A stretch of DNA of 64,000 nt from Bartonella australis AUST/NH1 (GTDB lineage: Bacteria > Pseudomonadota > Alphaproteobacteria > Rhizobiales > Rhizobiaceae): assembly GCF_000341355.1 (NCBI RefSeq), contig NC_020300.1:1178001-1242000 (forward strand), given 5' to 3'. Below, piece by piece: positions 34,992 through 42,874 of this stretch. The translations under genes and the position numbers were made by a program. The notes beneath the pieces are model-generated. The model did no database searches. It saw only the letters and a list, made by a program, of their open reading frames with translations, and had not been told where the DNA came from. Each line of letters opens with the position of its first letter. Within the stretch, counting starts at the first letter, position 1.

Positions 34992-35450
34992 TTAAAACGG
35001 AATCTCATCACTAAAAGGGCTCTGTGCTGATGTGTACTGCGTTGCGCGGTTAGCACCCATCGCTTGATGTCCGCCTGCTGTGTTTGAACTGCTTTGTCCC
35101 TGAGTTTCTAAAAGGACAATATTGCCACCAAAGGACTTTAAAACCACTTCGGTTTTATAATGATCATTCCCGCTTTGATCTTGCCATTTACGGGTTTGTA
35201 ATTGCCCTTCAACGTAAATCTTGTTGCCTTTTTTGAGATAGTGTTCCGCAAGCTTCACCAAACGTTCATCGAAGATCACAACATTGTGCCACTCAACACG
35301 CTCGCGCTTTTCCCCTGTCTTGCGGTCTTTCCAGACTTCAGAGGTCGCAAGGGTGAGATTAGCAACTCTGTCCCCTGAATTGAGGCTACTGATTTTGGGA
35401 TCAGCTCCAAGGTTCCCCAGTAAAATTACTTTATTGACACCGCTCGCCAT
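34992..35450 (-). CDS. ssb: Single-stranded DNA-binding protein
   Basis: 152 residues from the ATG at 35450. It has the OB-fold signature VNKVILLGNLGADPKI, VANLTLATSEVWKDRKTGEK, WHNVVIFDERLVKLAEHYLK and the conserved acidic C-terminal tip SDEIPF that recruits replication proteins. It is part of the phage replication module with RusA. Confidence 0.96.
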   Translation of the reverse strand: MASGVNKVILLGNLGADPKISSLNSGDRVANLTLATSEVWKDRKTGEKRERVEWHNVVIFDERLVKLAEHYLKKGNKIYVEGQLQTRKWQDQSGNDHYKTEVVLKSFGGNIVLLETQGQSSSNTAGGHQAMGANRATQYTSAQSPFSDEIPF

Positions 35451-35823
35451 GATGATCATCCTCTCTGCTCGTTAATTGAAATGGCTCTACACATACTAAA
35501 CACTCGCAATTAAGGGTGCTGTCCCATGACAGGGTTAATTGCTCACAATGACTGTCATTCTTGATAATCCCACTGCCCTGTAAGAGGTCATTAATGGGCT
35601 TGACCAAGTTATCGATATCTCTGCACCGTTTATCAGGACGTTTGACAGCAACGGACAGGCTATATTCCCTCAGCCCCTGCCTATGGCTGTCCTTAATCCT
35701 GTAGCCGGCCTCTGTCATCCATGCTTTGTACCGGGCTGTTTTATGCCGCCCGCGTTTGTTCCCTCCGTTGGCATACATGGCGTTGACAGAAGGGGGAAAA
35801 GGAAGTTCAAGTCTAATCATCAA
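35431..35823 (-). CDS. rusA: RusA-family Holliday junction resolvase
   Basis: The 130-residue protein has LELPFPPSVNAMYANGGNKR at the start and the catalytic motif RCRDIDNLVKPINDLLQGSG with paired Asp residues, then IIKNDSHCEQLTLSW. It cuts four-way junctions. It overlaps the SSB start by ~20 bases. A broken copy of its 5' half lies at 52456-52585. Confidence 0.93.
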   Translation of the reverse strand: MMIRLELPFPPSVNAMYANGGNKRGRHKTARYKAWMTEAGYRIKDSHRQGLREYSLSVAVKRPDKRCRDIDNLVKPINDLLQGSGIIKNDSHCEQLTLSWDSTLNCECLVCVEPFQLTSREDDHHGERCQ

Positions 35824-36010
35824 ACAGCTCCTTGCCTTGCTGTTTGTGAATGTTCAACTCCCCTAAATATAAAAACTTAAAATAAAGGCCACAGAGAGCT
35901 ATTTTTAACCTCGATATAGTTCCATTCATTTTTACCATGAAAAGCTCGCCAGTGGGCTTTAAAATAGGAAATAGAGTATAAAACAGGGCATAAATGTGTG
36001 TCATTTTCAC
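35813..36010 (-). CDS. Possible small protein upstream of rusA
   Basis: A 65-residue open frame (MKMTHIYALFYTLFPILKPT at the start) overlaps the 5' end of rusA and the stop of the next gene by a few bases. It has no recognisable domain. The corresponding DNA persists in element C (52690-52800) but without a matching frame, so real coding is doubtful. Confidence 0.25.
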   Translation of the reverse strand: MKMTHIYALFYTLFPILKPTGELFMVKMNGTISRLKIALCGLYFKFLYLGELNIHKQQGKELFDD

Positions 36011-36594
36011 CCCATACCCTTCGTCTGCTTCAATTGGCCAAACAAAAGCTGAAACTTTTCCTCCGATATGCGAGGAGCAGCCGCTTGTTGTTCGGGCGCC
36101 CTCAATATCCTCTCGATGCTGGTGATCTTAGAGATCTCCTGCTTTTCTAAATTTTCACAATAGACCGCCAATGCAGGTCCTGTCGGTGCAAAAGTACTGT
36201 GAAATTCACTTATCCTCCCCTTTGCAATCTGGTGAATGACATAGTCAAAAATCACCGAAGATACCTCATTCAAAGCCATGAAATAGCCTATAGCCGCCTG
36301 TTCACCATTGGCGTTTACTGGCAGACGCATAACCTCCAAAACGGGCACCAATCTTTCGCTAATTTGCTCAGCAGTTACCCGTGGGGAAAGTACATCCCGC
36401 ACTTGCGCTAACTGAGCTCGTATAACCGCTATTTCTCCAGTAATCGGCTTCTTTCCGCAACGAAATTTGGGGGGATATGTGGTCTCTAGAAGGCCTTGAA
36501 GACGATCCAAAATTGAGCTGACTAGCGAAGCGCTGTAGATGTTCTGTGACTGAGTTACCCATTGGTTTTGATCGATTGTTGTGACTGCTTCCAT
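36007..36594 (-). CDS. Unknown replication-module protein
   Basis: The 195-residue protein is helical, with VSSILDRLQGLLETTYPPKF, LSPRVTAEQISERLVPVLEV and EEKFQLLFGQLKQTKGMG. I do not recognise the family. It overlaps the 3' end of the replication initiator gene by ~225 bases in another frame, and a broken homologue lies at about 52800-53160. By position it may be a helicase loader-type or accessory replication factor; that is inference. Confidence 0.6.
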   Translation of the reverse strand: MEAVTTIDQNQWVTQSQNIYSASLVSSILDRLQGLLETTYPPKFRCGKKPITGEIAVIRAQLAQVRDVLSPRVTAEQISERLVPVLEVMRLPVNANGEQAAIGYFMALNEVSSVIFDYVIHQIAKGRISEFHSTFAPTGPALAVYCENLEKQEISKITSIERILRAPEQQAAAPRISEEKFQLLFGQLKQTKGMG

Positions 36595-37486
36595 AGCTTT
36601 TCTCCGAAATTTGTGCCGGTTGATCTGCCCACCGTTCCTGGTTCAAAAAGGTAGTGGGATTGAGCCATTGCCTGTCTGGCGGCTTCGACATGACGTAGCG
36701 ATTAAGCCCTTCCATGATCACCGATAACTCCCCCTTGCTCCGCGCTCTGAGGAAGGAGGTCAAAGCCTTGGGCTTGCCAACTTTGTGTGGGTAAGAGGGC
36801 CAAAAGGTCTCGTGAAATTCGCGTTCAAGCTGTCGCTTACGCTCTTCAGCTGTATCCTTGACTGCTGTCGCTTTGGCTGGTGAAAGGGTAATGGGTTGTG
36901 ATGATATTTCGCTTTGCTCTGAACAAGGCTCCAAAACCTGATCAGTGTTTTGAGCAAAATCCTCATCAAGTTCTTTTTTGACTAAACCGATAGGTTTAGG
37001 TTTTTTATTATATATACTGTTATTGTTAATGTTATTAGCATTGCTCATGCATTGCCCATGCATTGCTTGTGCATTACTCATGCATTGCTCATGTATTTCA
37101 TTAGCATCATGATCATTTTTATCTTTAGACTTTTTCCATCTAGCTTTTGCCGCGTTTGCACCTTTTTCTGAAGATTTTATTAAACTCTCTTGACAGTCAT
37201 TGAGCTCACTCTCAACGTCTAAACTCCACAAACGGCCGTCTTCCAAACGGATGATATGACCCATGTCTATTAAAACGTCTAAGGCTTTCTCAAATTCTTC
37301 TACTAAGCAGCCAGCATAATGGGTTAAAATCTTAAGATTATTTACAAGAGGTTCACGAGTGAGCAACATTTGCACTCGCAATCGCATATAAACATTACCT
37401 TCAACCGTAGGTAACTGAAAGAGCTTAATTGCCCACTGCTCTGCAAAAAACCTTGTCCATGGTAACTTGTCTAACCTATTTACCAT
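36368..37486 (-). CDS. Phage replication initiator (DUF1376/YdaU-like)
   Basis: The 372-residue protein has WTRFFAEQWAIKLFQLPTVE and RLRVQMLLTREPLVNNLKIL (YdaU-like winged helix N-terminal domain), a low-complexity middle encoded by the iterons (NAQAMHGQCMSNANNINNNS), and a C-terminal FHETFWPSYPHKVGKPKALT ... PDRQWLNPTTFLNQERWADQ. Proteins of this kind start DNA replication, and an origin embedded in the initiator gene is typical for lambda O. It follows the RuvC-like gene with an 11-base overlap. Confidence 0.8.
   Translation of the reverse strand: MVNRLDKLPWTRFFAEQWAIKLFQLPTVEGNVYMRLRVQMLLTREPLVNNLKILTHYAGCLVEEFEKALDVLIDMGHIIRLEDGRLWSLDVESELNDCQESLIKSSEKGANAAKARWKKSKDKNDHDANEIHEQCMSNAQAMHGQCMSNANNINNNSIYNKKPKPIGLVKKELDEDFAQNTDQVLEPCSEQSEISSQPITLSPAKATAVKDTAEERKRQLEREFHETFWPSYPHKVGKPKALTSFLRARSKGELSVIMEGLNRYVMSKPPDRQWLNPTTFLNQERWADQPAQISEKSYGSSHNNRSKPMGNSVTEHLQRFASQLNFGSSSRPSRDHISPQISLRKEADYWRNSGYTSSVSASAGCTFPTGNC
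36985..37092. other. Probable phage replication origin (iterons plus AT-rich tract)
   Basis: Five tandem 11-bp units (consensus GCATTGCTCAT, each with 0-3 changes) fill 37038-37092. They are followed on the left by a ~50-bp AT-rich stretch (36985-37037) with runs such as TTTTTTATTATATAT, a good unwinding element. Everything lies inside the initiator gene, as in lambda ori. The repeats encode the odd Cys-Met-Ser-Asn peptide repeats of the protein. Confidence 0.75.
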
Positions 37487-37961
37487 TATCTTTTTCCTTC
37501 TCTTTAACTACCATGTGTAGAATTGATAAAGCATCTGCTTCGTTATCATCTCGCGGTGCGCGCCCTTTTGAACGCATTGCTGCAATCATCTCTTCTTTTG
37601 AAGCGTTTCCTTTACCTGTTGTTGCTTTCTTAATGGTACCAACAGGGATGCCCTCATACGGTATCTGATAGTGTTCACACCACGCTGTTAGAGTTGCTAG
37701 AAAGCCTCCATAAACATGCGCGGCATCCGTGCCTATATGCCGACGTAACTCTTCAAAATGCACCACATCAATTTCATCAACGGACCTCTTTAGTTCGGAA
37801 AGCCACTTCTTAAAGCGCAGATAACGCATTCCACCGCCTTCAAAACGGCGTGATGGAAAATGTTCTGTATTGCTTGTTACGTGACCACCCGCACCACATA
37901 CCGCCCTGCCAGTCTTTGTGCCTAAATCAAGACAAAGAATGGTTTGTGCATCAGTGATCAT
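37476..37961 (-). CDS. RuvC-like Holliday junction resolvase
   Basis: The 161-residue protein has the RNase H-type acidic residues: Asp in ILCLDLGTKTGRAV at residue ~12, Glu in VVHFEELRRHIGTD, and Asp near the end in RDDNEADALSILHMV. This fits phage RuvC-type resolvases. Together with RusA the phage carries two unrelated resolvases. It heads the replication operon. Confidence 0.88.
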   Translation of the reverse strand: MITDAQTILCLDLGTKTGRAVCGAGGHVTSNTEHFPSRRFEGGGMRYLRFKKWLSELKRSVDEIDVVHFEELRRHIGTDAAHVYGGFLATLTAWCEHYQIPYEGIPVGTIKKATTGKGNASKEEMIAAMRSKGRAPRDDNEADALSILHMVVKEKEKDNGK

Positions 37962-38086
37962 AATCCCCCCTCAAGGCTCTACGTATTTATATGTGTGCTA
38001 TGACAGAACGTGTCGTGATTGCCCGTCTTGCAAAAATATTTGTAAAAAAATATCTTCCCAACGATTCTAAAAAAGCGGGGGGGGTT

Positions 38087-38878
38087 ATGATGCAAGAACG
38101 GATAATTGATAACGCTATATTCTTATTGCACTGGATAAATGATGATGCTGTATTTTTGCTACGCTGGATAAGTAATAATCCTACGGTCGCTCCTATCATT
38201 GTTACGATAGTTACTGGAATAGTAGCACTTTTTGTGCAAAAACGAAGCTTTAAAAAACAACTTAAAATCCTCCAACGACAAACTATAGCATCAGAAACCC
38301 AGGCAGCTATTCTATTAGAAGATAAAAAAGCGCGGGATTTGGGGCCATATTTGACATTAATGGCAATATTCATCCCACCAAAATATGAAGCTTCCTCAAC
38401 TGTTAAGGTAAGGCTGTATATTAGAAATCTTACAAAAAGAGATATAATGATAAGGAATATACGCATATCTAAAAAAAGTCCCTTTAAGTTTATTAAGAAT
38501 GCCTGCTCTGTTTTGAGTTATAAGTCTGATATCCGAAATGAGCCCTTCATCACGAAAAGGACAACTCCCAAACTCCTTGCTACATGTCCGCAACATATGA
38601 AATCCAATTCTTCGTTAGAGTATGCGTTAAATTTTTTTATTATTTCTGCTCAGAATATCACTGTTTTAGATTTCATGACTACCTGTCGTAAGCCTAGTTC
38701 TCGCAACATTGCAAATTTTACACTTGAACACACTTCGATTATTAATCCAGATGAAACACGCACTGTGCATTTCTGGGCGTCATGGCCACGCTCAAAAGAC
38801 ACATATCGTGAAATTGGTCTTCTATCGCTTGTTGCTGCTAATGATCCTTATTTGAAGGATTTATGGGACCAGCATTAA
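38087..38878 (+). CDS. Membrane-anchored protein of unknown function
   Basis: 263 residues from the ATG at 38087, preceded by a G-run (GGGGGGG) as ribosome binding site. An N-terminal part is followed by a membrane segment (TVAPIIVTIVTGIVALFV, near residue 45), a coiled segment, and a soluble, beta-rich C-terminal domain (LYIRNLTKRDIMIRNIRISK). I do not recognise it. It is transcribed rightward alone between leftward operons, a usual position for lysogenic conversion or exclusion genes. Its 3' end overlaps the convergent gene at 38838. Confidence 0.6.
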   Translation: MMQERIIDNAIFLLHWINDDAVFLLRWISNNPTVAPIIVTIVTGIVALFVQKRSFKKQLKILQRQTIASETQAAILLEDKKARDLGPYLTLMAIFIPPKYEASSTVKVRLYIRNLTKRDIMIRNIRISKKSPFKFIKNACSVLSYKSDIRNEPFITKRTTPKLLATCPQHMKSNSSLEYALNFFIISAQNITVLDFMTTCRKPSSRNIANFTLEHTSIINPDETRTVHFWASWPRSKDTYREIGLLSLVAANDPYLKDLWDQH

Positions 38879-39332
38879 CAGCTTCTCCTGGTAAGAGAAA
38901 CTCTACTAATCTAACTTCTTTGTTGGCTAAATCATTGATTTTATCAGTTAATTTATCAACAATTCTCATCTGTGAATCCAATTTTAATCTTTGTTTACGC
39001 AGCGTTGTATTTTTTTTCTTAATTAAAGAGGATAGGTTTTCAATAGCTGCCTGTTGATCCTCAATTGATTTATCTCGCTCTGCAAGAAGTGCTTTATGCC
39101 ATCTCATCCAATGATCAAATTTTGACTTATACCACTCTTCTTGTTGTTTAAGAATTTCCGTATGAATCGTATGCCGTTCTATAAGATCTTTTATGAGACG
39201 TTGACGATCTGGTACTCTTCTCCATTCTTTTCTCCATTCTTCCGTCAATCTATCTTCATTCTTTATTTTTGTATTACGACCTATTAATCTGCAAAACTGG
39301 GTGCAGACCTTCTTCAACATTTCGTTTTTCAT
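38838..39332 (-). CDS. Coiled-coil protein, unknown
   Basis: The 164-residue, highly charged protein has EWRKEWRRVPDRQRLIKDLI at its N-terminal side and a long heptad region (KSIEDQQAAIENLSSLIKKK, DKLTDKINDLANKEVRLVEF). There is no known family. It overlaps the convergent membrane gene by ~40 bases. It probably belongs to the leftward early transcript. Confidence 0.55.
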   Translation of the reverse strand: MKNEMLKKVCTQFCRLIGRNTKIKNEDRLTEEWRKEWRRVPDRQRLIKDLIERHTIHTEILKQQEEWYKSKFDHWMRWHKALLAERDKSIEDQQAAIENLSSLIKKKNTTLRKQRLKLDSQMRIVDKLTDKINDLANKEVRLVEFLLPGEAVNAGPINPSNKDH

Positions 39333-39523
39333 AATCTCTCTTCTTCTAAGACTTTGAATGCTGCTGTGGCTGTTTGTTATTTCTGTAGGAGCAGCAACAA
39401 AAGCAGTTTTACTTCCGTATCTACCTCGCTATAAATCTGGGCAGTGTCACGAGTTTCGGTATTACCAAATCATGGAAAGCATGAATTCTATAAAGCTGAG
39501 CTTTCCATAATATCGCCGTTTCA

Positions 39524-39805
39524 TCAGTGAGTTCGTATTTCTTCACCGCTGCCCCCCTCTTGCCGTGCTTCTAAAACTTTCGCAAACAACGGCATGCTAT
39601 CCTCTTCGAAAGTCTTTGAGTAATCCATTTGGACAAAGGCATTTTCCAGTCTGTCCATAGCTCCTTTTGCTGCTGCCAGAGCTACCCTTGCTTCCAATCC
39701 TGCCGCCCTTGCCTCCCTTCTGGCTTTTTTCGCCCTTTCTTCGGCATCTAGGGCTCTTTTCATTTCTCGGATTGTTGTCTTAGTTAGTTCTGCTATCTGT
39801 TCCAT
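39524..39805 (-). CDS. Small helical early protein
   Basis: The 93-residue protein is Ala/Arg/Glu-rich, with a long helix (RALDAEERAKKARREARAAG). It overlaps the upstream Cro-like gene by 26 bases and lies in the leftward early operon. Unknown function. Confidence 0.55.
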   Translation of the reverse strand: MEQIAELTKTTIREMKRALDAEERAKKARREARAAGLEARVALAAAKGAMDRLENAFVQMDYSKTFEEDSMPLFAKVLEARQEGGSGEEIRTH

Positions 39806-40100
39806 AGACTCTCCCTGGCTGTTGATGCTGTTGTTTCAAAGCTTTCGTGCTAAGTGGCACACTCTCTTCTTTAAGAGACGGCCGTGGAATATCAGAAGGC
39901 CATTGAACACCTTCAGGCCAATGATCAGAAAACCAGTAAAAAGCGTGGTTGAAAGTTTTAACTTCAATGCCCCTACCTTTCCTAAGATTGCAGATCCTTT
40001 TTCCGCTATTAAATACGTACGTGCTCACACTGCTATCGGTTAGCCCTGTAGCAATTCGGTAAGCATCGATAATTTTTAGTAAGTGCGCAATTTTAAGCAT
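39780..40100 (-). CDS. Cro-like early DNA-binding protein
   Basis: 106 residues from the ATG at 40100. IIDAYRIATGLTDSSVSTYV with FNSGKRICNLRKGRGIEVKT and WFSDHWPEGVQWPSDIPRP is a pattern of small helix-turn-helix proteins in rhizobial prophages. Divergent from the CI-like repressor at 40192, in the position of Cro. The promoter (40106-40134) places the transcription start almost at the ATG, so the message may be leaderless. Confidence 0.7.
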   Translation of the reverse strand: MLKIAHLLKIIDAYRIATGLTDSSVSTYVFNSGKRICNLRKGRGIEVKTFNHAFYWFSDHWPEGVQWPSDIPRPSLKEESVPLSTKALKQQHQQPGRVYGTDSRTN

Positions 40101-40105
40101 ACACA

Positions 40106-40134
40106 ATTATCGTGTCATAATACTATGATGTCAA
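40106..40134 (-). promoter_or_regulatory. Strong leftward early promoter
   Basis: On the minus strand TTGACA (40134-40129), a 17-base spacer and GATAAT (40111-40106). The ATG of the Cro-like gene follows after five bases. On the opposite strand TATAAG (40181-40186) lies five bases before the repressor ATG; both divergent messages may be leaderless. Confidence 0.75.
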
Positions 40135-40191
40135 GAAAAAATAGGATAATAACTCTATTTAAAAAAAATAAAAAATTTCCTATAAGAACAT

Positions 40192-40875
40192 ATGCTCGAT
40201 AAAATTTTGGAACGCATTGATAAAAGACTAAAGGCTGTAGGACTTACAGAAAGTCGTGCTGCAATAGAAGCTGGTCTTTCGAATTCTACAATTCGTAGCA
40301 TACGCATAAAAGTAAAAAGAGGCGACATAAATAAAGGAGTTGAGACAAAAACACTTGCTGCCCTCGCCCCTGTCTTAAAAACGAACGTCGCTTGGCTGGC
40401 AGATGGAACAGGCAACGAAGAAGGTGAGGCCTTTGCATTAGGACAAGATGGTACGCCACTTGTATCTCAGATGAAAATTGTTGAATTAGAACAAAGAGAG
40501 ATACCACTTGTATCTTGGGTAAGTGCTGGCGAAATGAGCGATCAAGAAAGCGTAACGGACTTATCTGAATTTCCTACTGTTACAGCGTATAACCTTCCAG
40601 AAGGCCAATGGATAGCGTTGCGTGTTGATGGTCTTTCCATGAATAAGATCAGTCCACCTGATTCAATAATCTTTGTGAATATGCTTGATCAGGTCCTGGT
40701 CCCAAATGCCTGTTATGTCATTGCAGATGAAACAGGTAGGGCAACTTATAAGCGTTATCGTCCAAGCGAAACGCCTCCCTGGCAACCTGCCTCATATAAA
40801 AACATACCAGCACCAAAACTGGAAGGTGCAATAAGGATAATTGGCCGTGTTAAACGTTCCGTTATTGAAATGTAA
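40192..40875 (+). CDS. CI-like repressor 1 (HTH plus S24 peptidase)
   Basis: The 227-residue protein has an N-terminal helix-turn-helix region (LTESRAAIEAGLSNSTIRSI) and a C-terminal LexA/CI-type S24 domain: cleavage-site-like VSWVSAGEMSDQ, catalytic Ser in RVDGLSMNKISPPD and Lys in ATYKRYRP. It should repress the divergent leftward early operon (Cro-like gene, replication genes) and be inactivated by RecA-stimulated self-cleavage. Confidence 0.9.
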   Translation: MLDKILERIDKRLKAVGLTESRAAIEAGLSNSTIRSIRIKVKRGDINKGVETKTLAALAPVLKTNVAWLADGTGNEEGEAFALGQDGTPLVSQMKIVELEQREIPLVSWVSAGEMSDQESVTDLSEFPTVTAYNLPEGQWIALRVDGLSMNKISPPDSIIFVNMLDQVLVPNACYVIADETGRATYKRYRPSETPPWQPASYKNIPAPKLEGAIRIIGRVKRSVIEM

Positions 40876-40991
40876 AAATGAAATTAAAGGGGGGATGTAG
40901 TGGAGAAAATTTTAGAGGAAAACCTTCGGCGATTTTTTGTGCAGTTTATTTAGGCTTTTCCAAATTCAGAGAACCTCTTCAACTATTCTCA

Positions 40992-41690
40992 TCAAACGTG
41001 CGATATAGGTTCACCAGACAAAGCTATAAAATGAACGGAGATCACTTTATCGTGTGGGAAGCGTAGCTCTTTAGGCGGGTTGAATTGTTCAAGAACTAGC
41101 TCTTCCGCATTGTGCTTACAGAAACGCTTCACAAATGCATGGGGTATTGAATGTTCGTCAATGAGAATTTGCGCAACAACAAAATCGCCCCTTTTTAAGC
41201 GGCGGTGGGGATCGATATATACGATTTCGCCATCGAAATAACGCGGAGACATCGAATCTCCACTAACTATTACACCGTAAGCGTCATTTACCTTTTGAAG
41301 TTGAGGTGGGCAAAGTACCTCAAAGAGCACGTTACCATTCAGAGCAAAATCTCCATCGACGCCCGCTACCGCCTGGCCGTAAACAGGTATCCTTTTTTTA
41401 TCGTCAAAATCTATTCGGCCAATGACTTTGGCATTTGGTTTATCAAAATTGTGAGTTACAACAGGAACAGAGACGCTTTTATCTAACTTAAACGCGAATA
41501 TAAGCACAGAGATATCCAAGTCTAAAGCTGAAGCTACCGAAGGTAATTTATCATATGCGAAAGTTTTTTTGCGTCCTTTAATAAAATCCCGTATATAGCC
41601 GCGCTCTAGGCCGACTTTCTTTGCTGCTATAGTCGACCCCAATTGAAGTTCTTTAAGTCTTTCAATAATAAGTTTTCTTAAATTTTCCAT
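40992..41690 (-). CDS. CI-like repressor 2 (HTH plus S24 peptidase)
   Basis: The 232-residue protein has an N-terminal helix-turn-helix (GSTIAAKKVGLERGYIRDFI) and a second full S24 domain: PVYGQAVAGVDGDF with an Ala-Gly cleavage site, Ser in IVSGDSMSPRYFDGE and Lys in AFVKRFCKH. It is unlike repressor 1 in its DNA-binding part. Convergent with repressor 1 and divergent from the rightward recombination operon, which it probably controls. Confidence 0.92.
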   Translation of the reverse strand: MENLRKLIIERLKELQLGSTIAAKKVGLERGYIRDFIKGRKKTFAYDKLPSVASALDLDISVLIFAFKLDKSVSVPVVTHNFDKPNAKVIGRIDFDDKKRIPVYGQAVAGVDGDFALNGNVLFEVLCPPQLQKVNDAYGVIVSGDSMSPRYFDGEIVYIDPHRRLKRGDFVVAQILIDEHSIPHAFVKRFCKHNAEELVLEQFNPPKELRFPHDKVISVHFIALSGEPISHV

Positions 41691-41699
41691 AGCTCAAAT

Positions 41700-41854
41700 T
41701 TTTAGAACATATCCGACCGAAATTTACGCTTTTTATCGGATTCTAAGCTCCTATTCTACAGCCCTTTGTAATAAATGATTCGGCGTTTTGCCCAATGGCA
41801 TAAAATTAATATCATTTTAAAATACTATTTATGTTGACATTAGTATTTTAGAAC
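41700..41854. promoter_or_regulatory. Operator/promoter region of the rightward early operon
   Basis: TTTTAGAAC occurs at 41700-41708 (near the repressor start) and at 41846-41854. Around the second is an inverted repeat AAAATACTA (41819-41827) and TAGTATTTT (41841-41849) that straddles a perfect TTGACA at 41834-41839. A -10-like TAAATA follows about 17 bases later. Repressor 2 bound here would block the rightward promoter. Confidence 0.6.
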
Positions 41855-41943
41855 GATAAATATACTTCCCATCACAACACATCACGAAGAAGCGAAAGCC
41901 GATCTGGTGTGAAACAGAATTACTTACAGAAAAGGGTGGGGAA

Positions 41944-42138
41944 ATGAGATTTTTAAAGAGACTCATTACGCGGTATCGTCTTCATAAGAGGACATCTTCT
42001 ACTGATCACGACAGGGCAAAGCAGCCAACGAAGGTAACCTTTATTGATTATCCAGCCGGTCCCAGAGGCTATATTCGGGTTTGGAAAAGAGGTAACGAGA
42101 AAGTTGACTCAAAGCTGGTGACGAAATGTACCAATTAA
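41944..42138 (+). CDS. Small basic early protein
   Basis: The 64-residue, Arg/Lys-rich protein (MRFLKRLITRYRLHKR at the start) is preceded by GGGTGGGG. It is the first gene of the rightward early operon. Unknown function; possibly a small regulator. Confidence 0.55.
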   Translation: MRFLKRLITRYRLHKRTSSTDHDRAKQPTKVTFIDYPAGPRGYIRVWKRGNEKVDSKLVTKCTN

Positions 42139-42506
42139 CTTTTACCCCCAATAACGAAGAGCTTATCTATTTCCCTATAACTATATCCTTTCAGAAGTTG
42201 AGAGAATTGAGACAAATTATCAATGAATTGTCTAGATTCTTAACTGATGAGCAATTTTACGCTATCGAAAGCTTTGACTTAACAGACAAGAAAAAGAAAG
42301 GAGCTACCGATTATACGGAAGAGGTAGCACGGATTTGGATTCAAGAGGAAGAGTCACAAGGGCGAGATGTTCATGAAGAGAGTGAAGTTCCACAATTTGT
42401 CAAAGATTCAGATGCCCTGTGGAACCACAACCATATACAGGAAGGCGAAAAAAGCCGTCCTTATTGGGAAGATGAAAAGAGTGCTTTGGAGTTACGCTTC
42501 TTATAG
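42126..42506 (+). CDS. Unknown acidic early protein
   Basis: The 126-residue protein starts inside the end of the previous gene. FTPNNEELIYFPITISFQKL and DEQFYAIESFDLTDKKKKGA are its recognisable stretches but match no family I know. Overlap suggests coupled translation. Confidence 0.5.
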   Translation: MYQLTFTPNNEELIYFPITISFQKLRELRQIINELSRFLTDEQFYAIESFDLTDKKKKGATDYTEEVARIWIQEEESQGRDVHEESEVPQFVKDSDALWNHNHIQEGEKSRPYWEDEKSALELRFL

Positions 42507-42649
42507 TTTAAGCGGAGAAGCTTTGAAGGACTCTCGCCCTTAGGACTTCCCGTTTTATTCCCCCTTCATATAGAGCCTTAAACACTACATCTAGCGCATG
42601 CTTTTGTAGAAGGTACTCTATTTGCTAAATTTATAGAAAGAGAAAGATT

Positions 42650-42874
42650 ATGGGACACGAATATAATGTTAAAGGTGAGATCGAAAAATTAGGACACGGA
42701 ATGATCAGTTATGAAACTGATGAGGTGTGTGGACTTTGTGAAGCTGCGAAAAATAACGCCCGTAAACTCAAGGACATTGAGAGCGATTATAAGAAAGCGT
42801 CTAGGCTGCTATACACCCTTATTTTCCTGGAATTTACCGCATGTATCTTGTCCATCATAGGGCAAAAATTATGA
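42650..42874 (+). CDS. Small protein with C-terminal membrane segment
   Basis: The 74-residue protein has a CGLCEAA motif near residue 30 and a C-terminal hydrophobic segment (LLYTLIFLEFTACILSII). Unknown function. The last codons overlap the start of the next gene (ATGA). Confidence 0.5.
   Translation: MGHEYNVKGEIEKLGHGMISYETDEVCGLCEAAKNNARKLKDIESDYKKASRLLYTLIFLEFTACILSIIGQKL

Noticed and set aside
37038..37092. Tandem 11-bp repeats as a CRISPR array
   Set aside because: Units are 11 bases with no spacers and lie inside a coding frame; they fit replication iterons.
40878..41066. 62-residue plus-strand frame after repressor 1
   Set aside because: Largely antisense to the 3' end of repressor 2 and without any domain.
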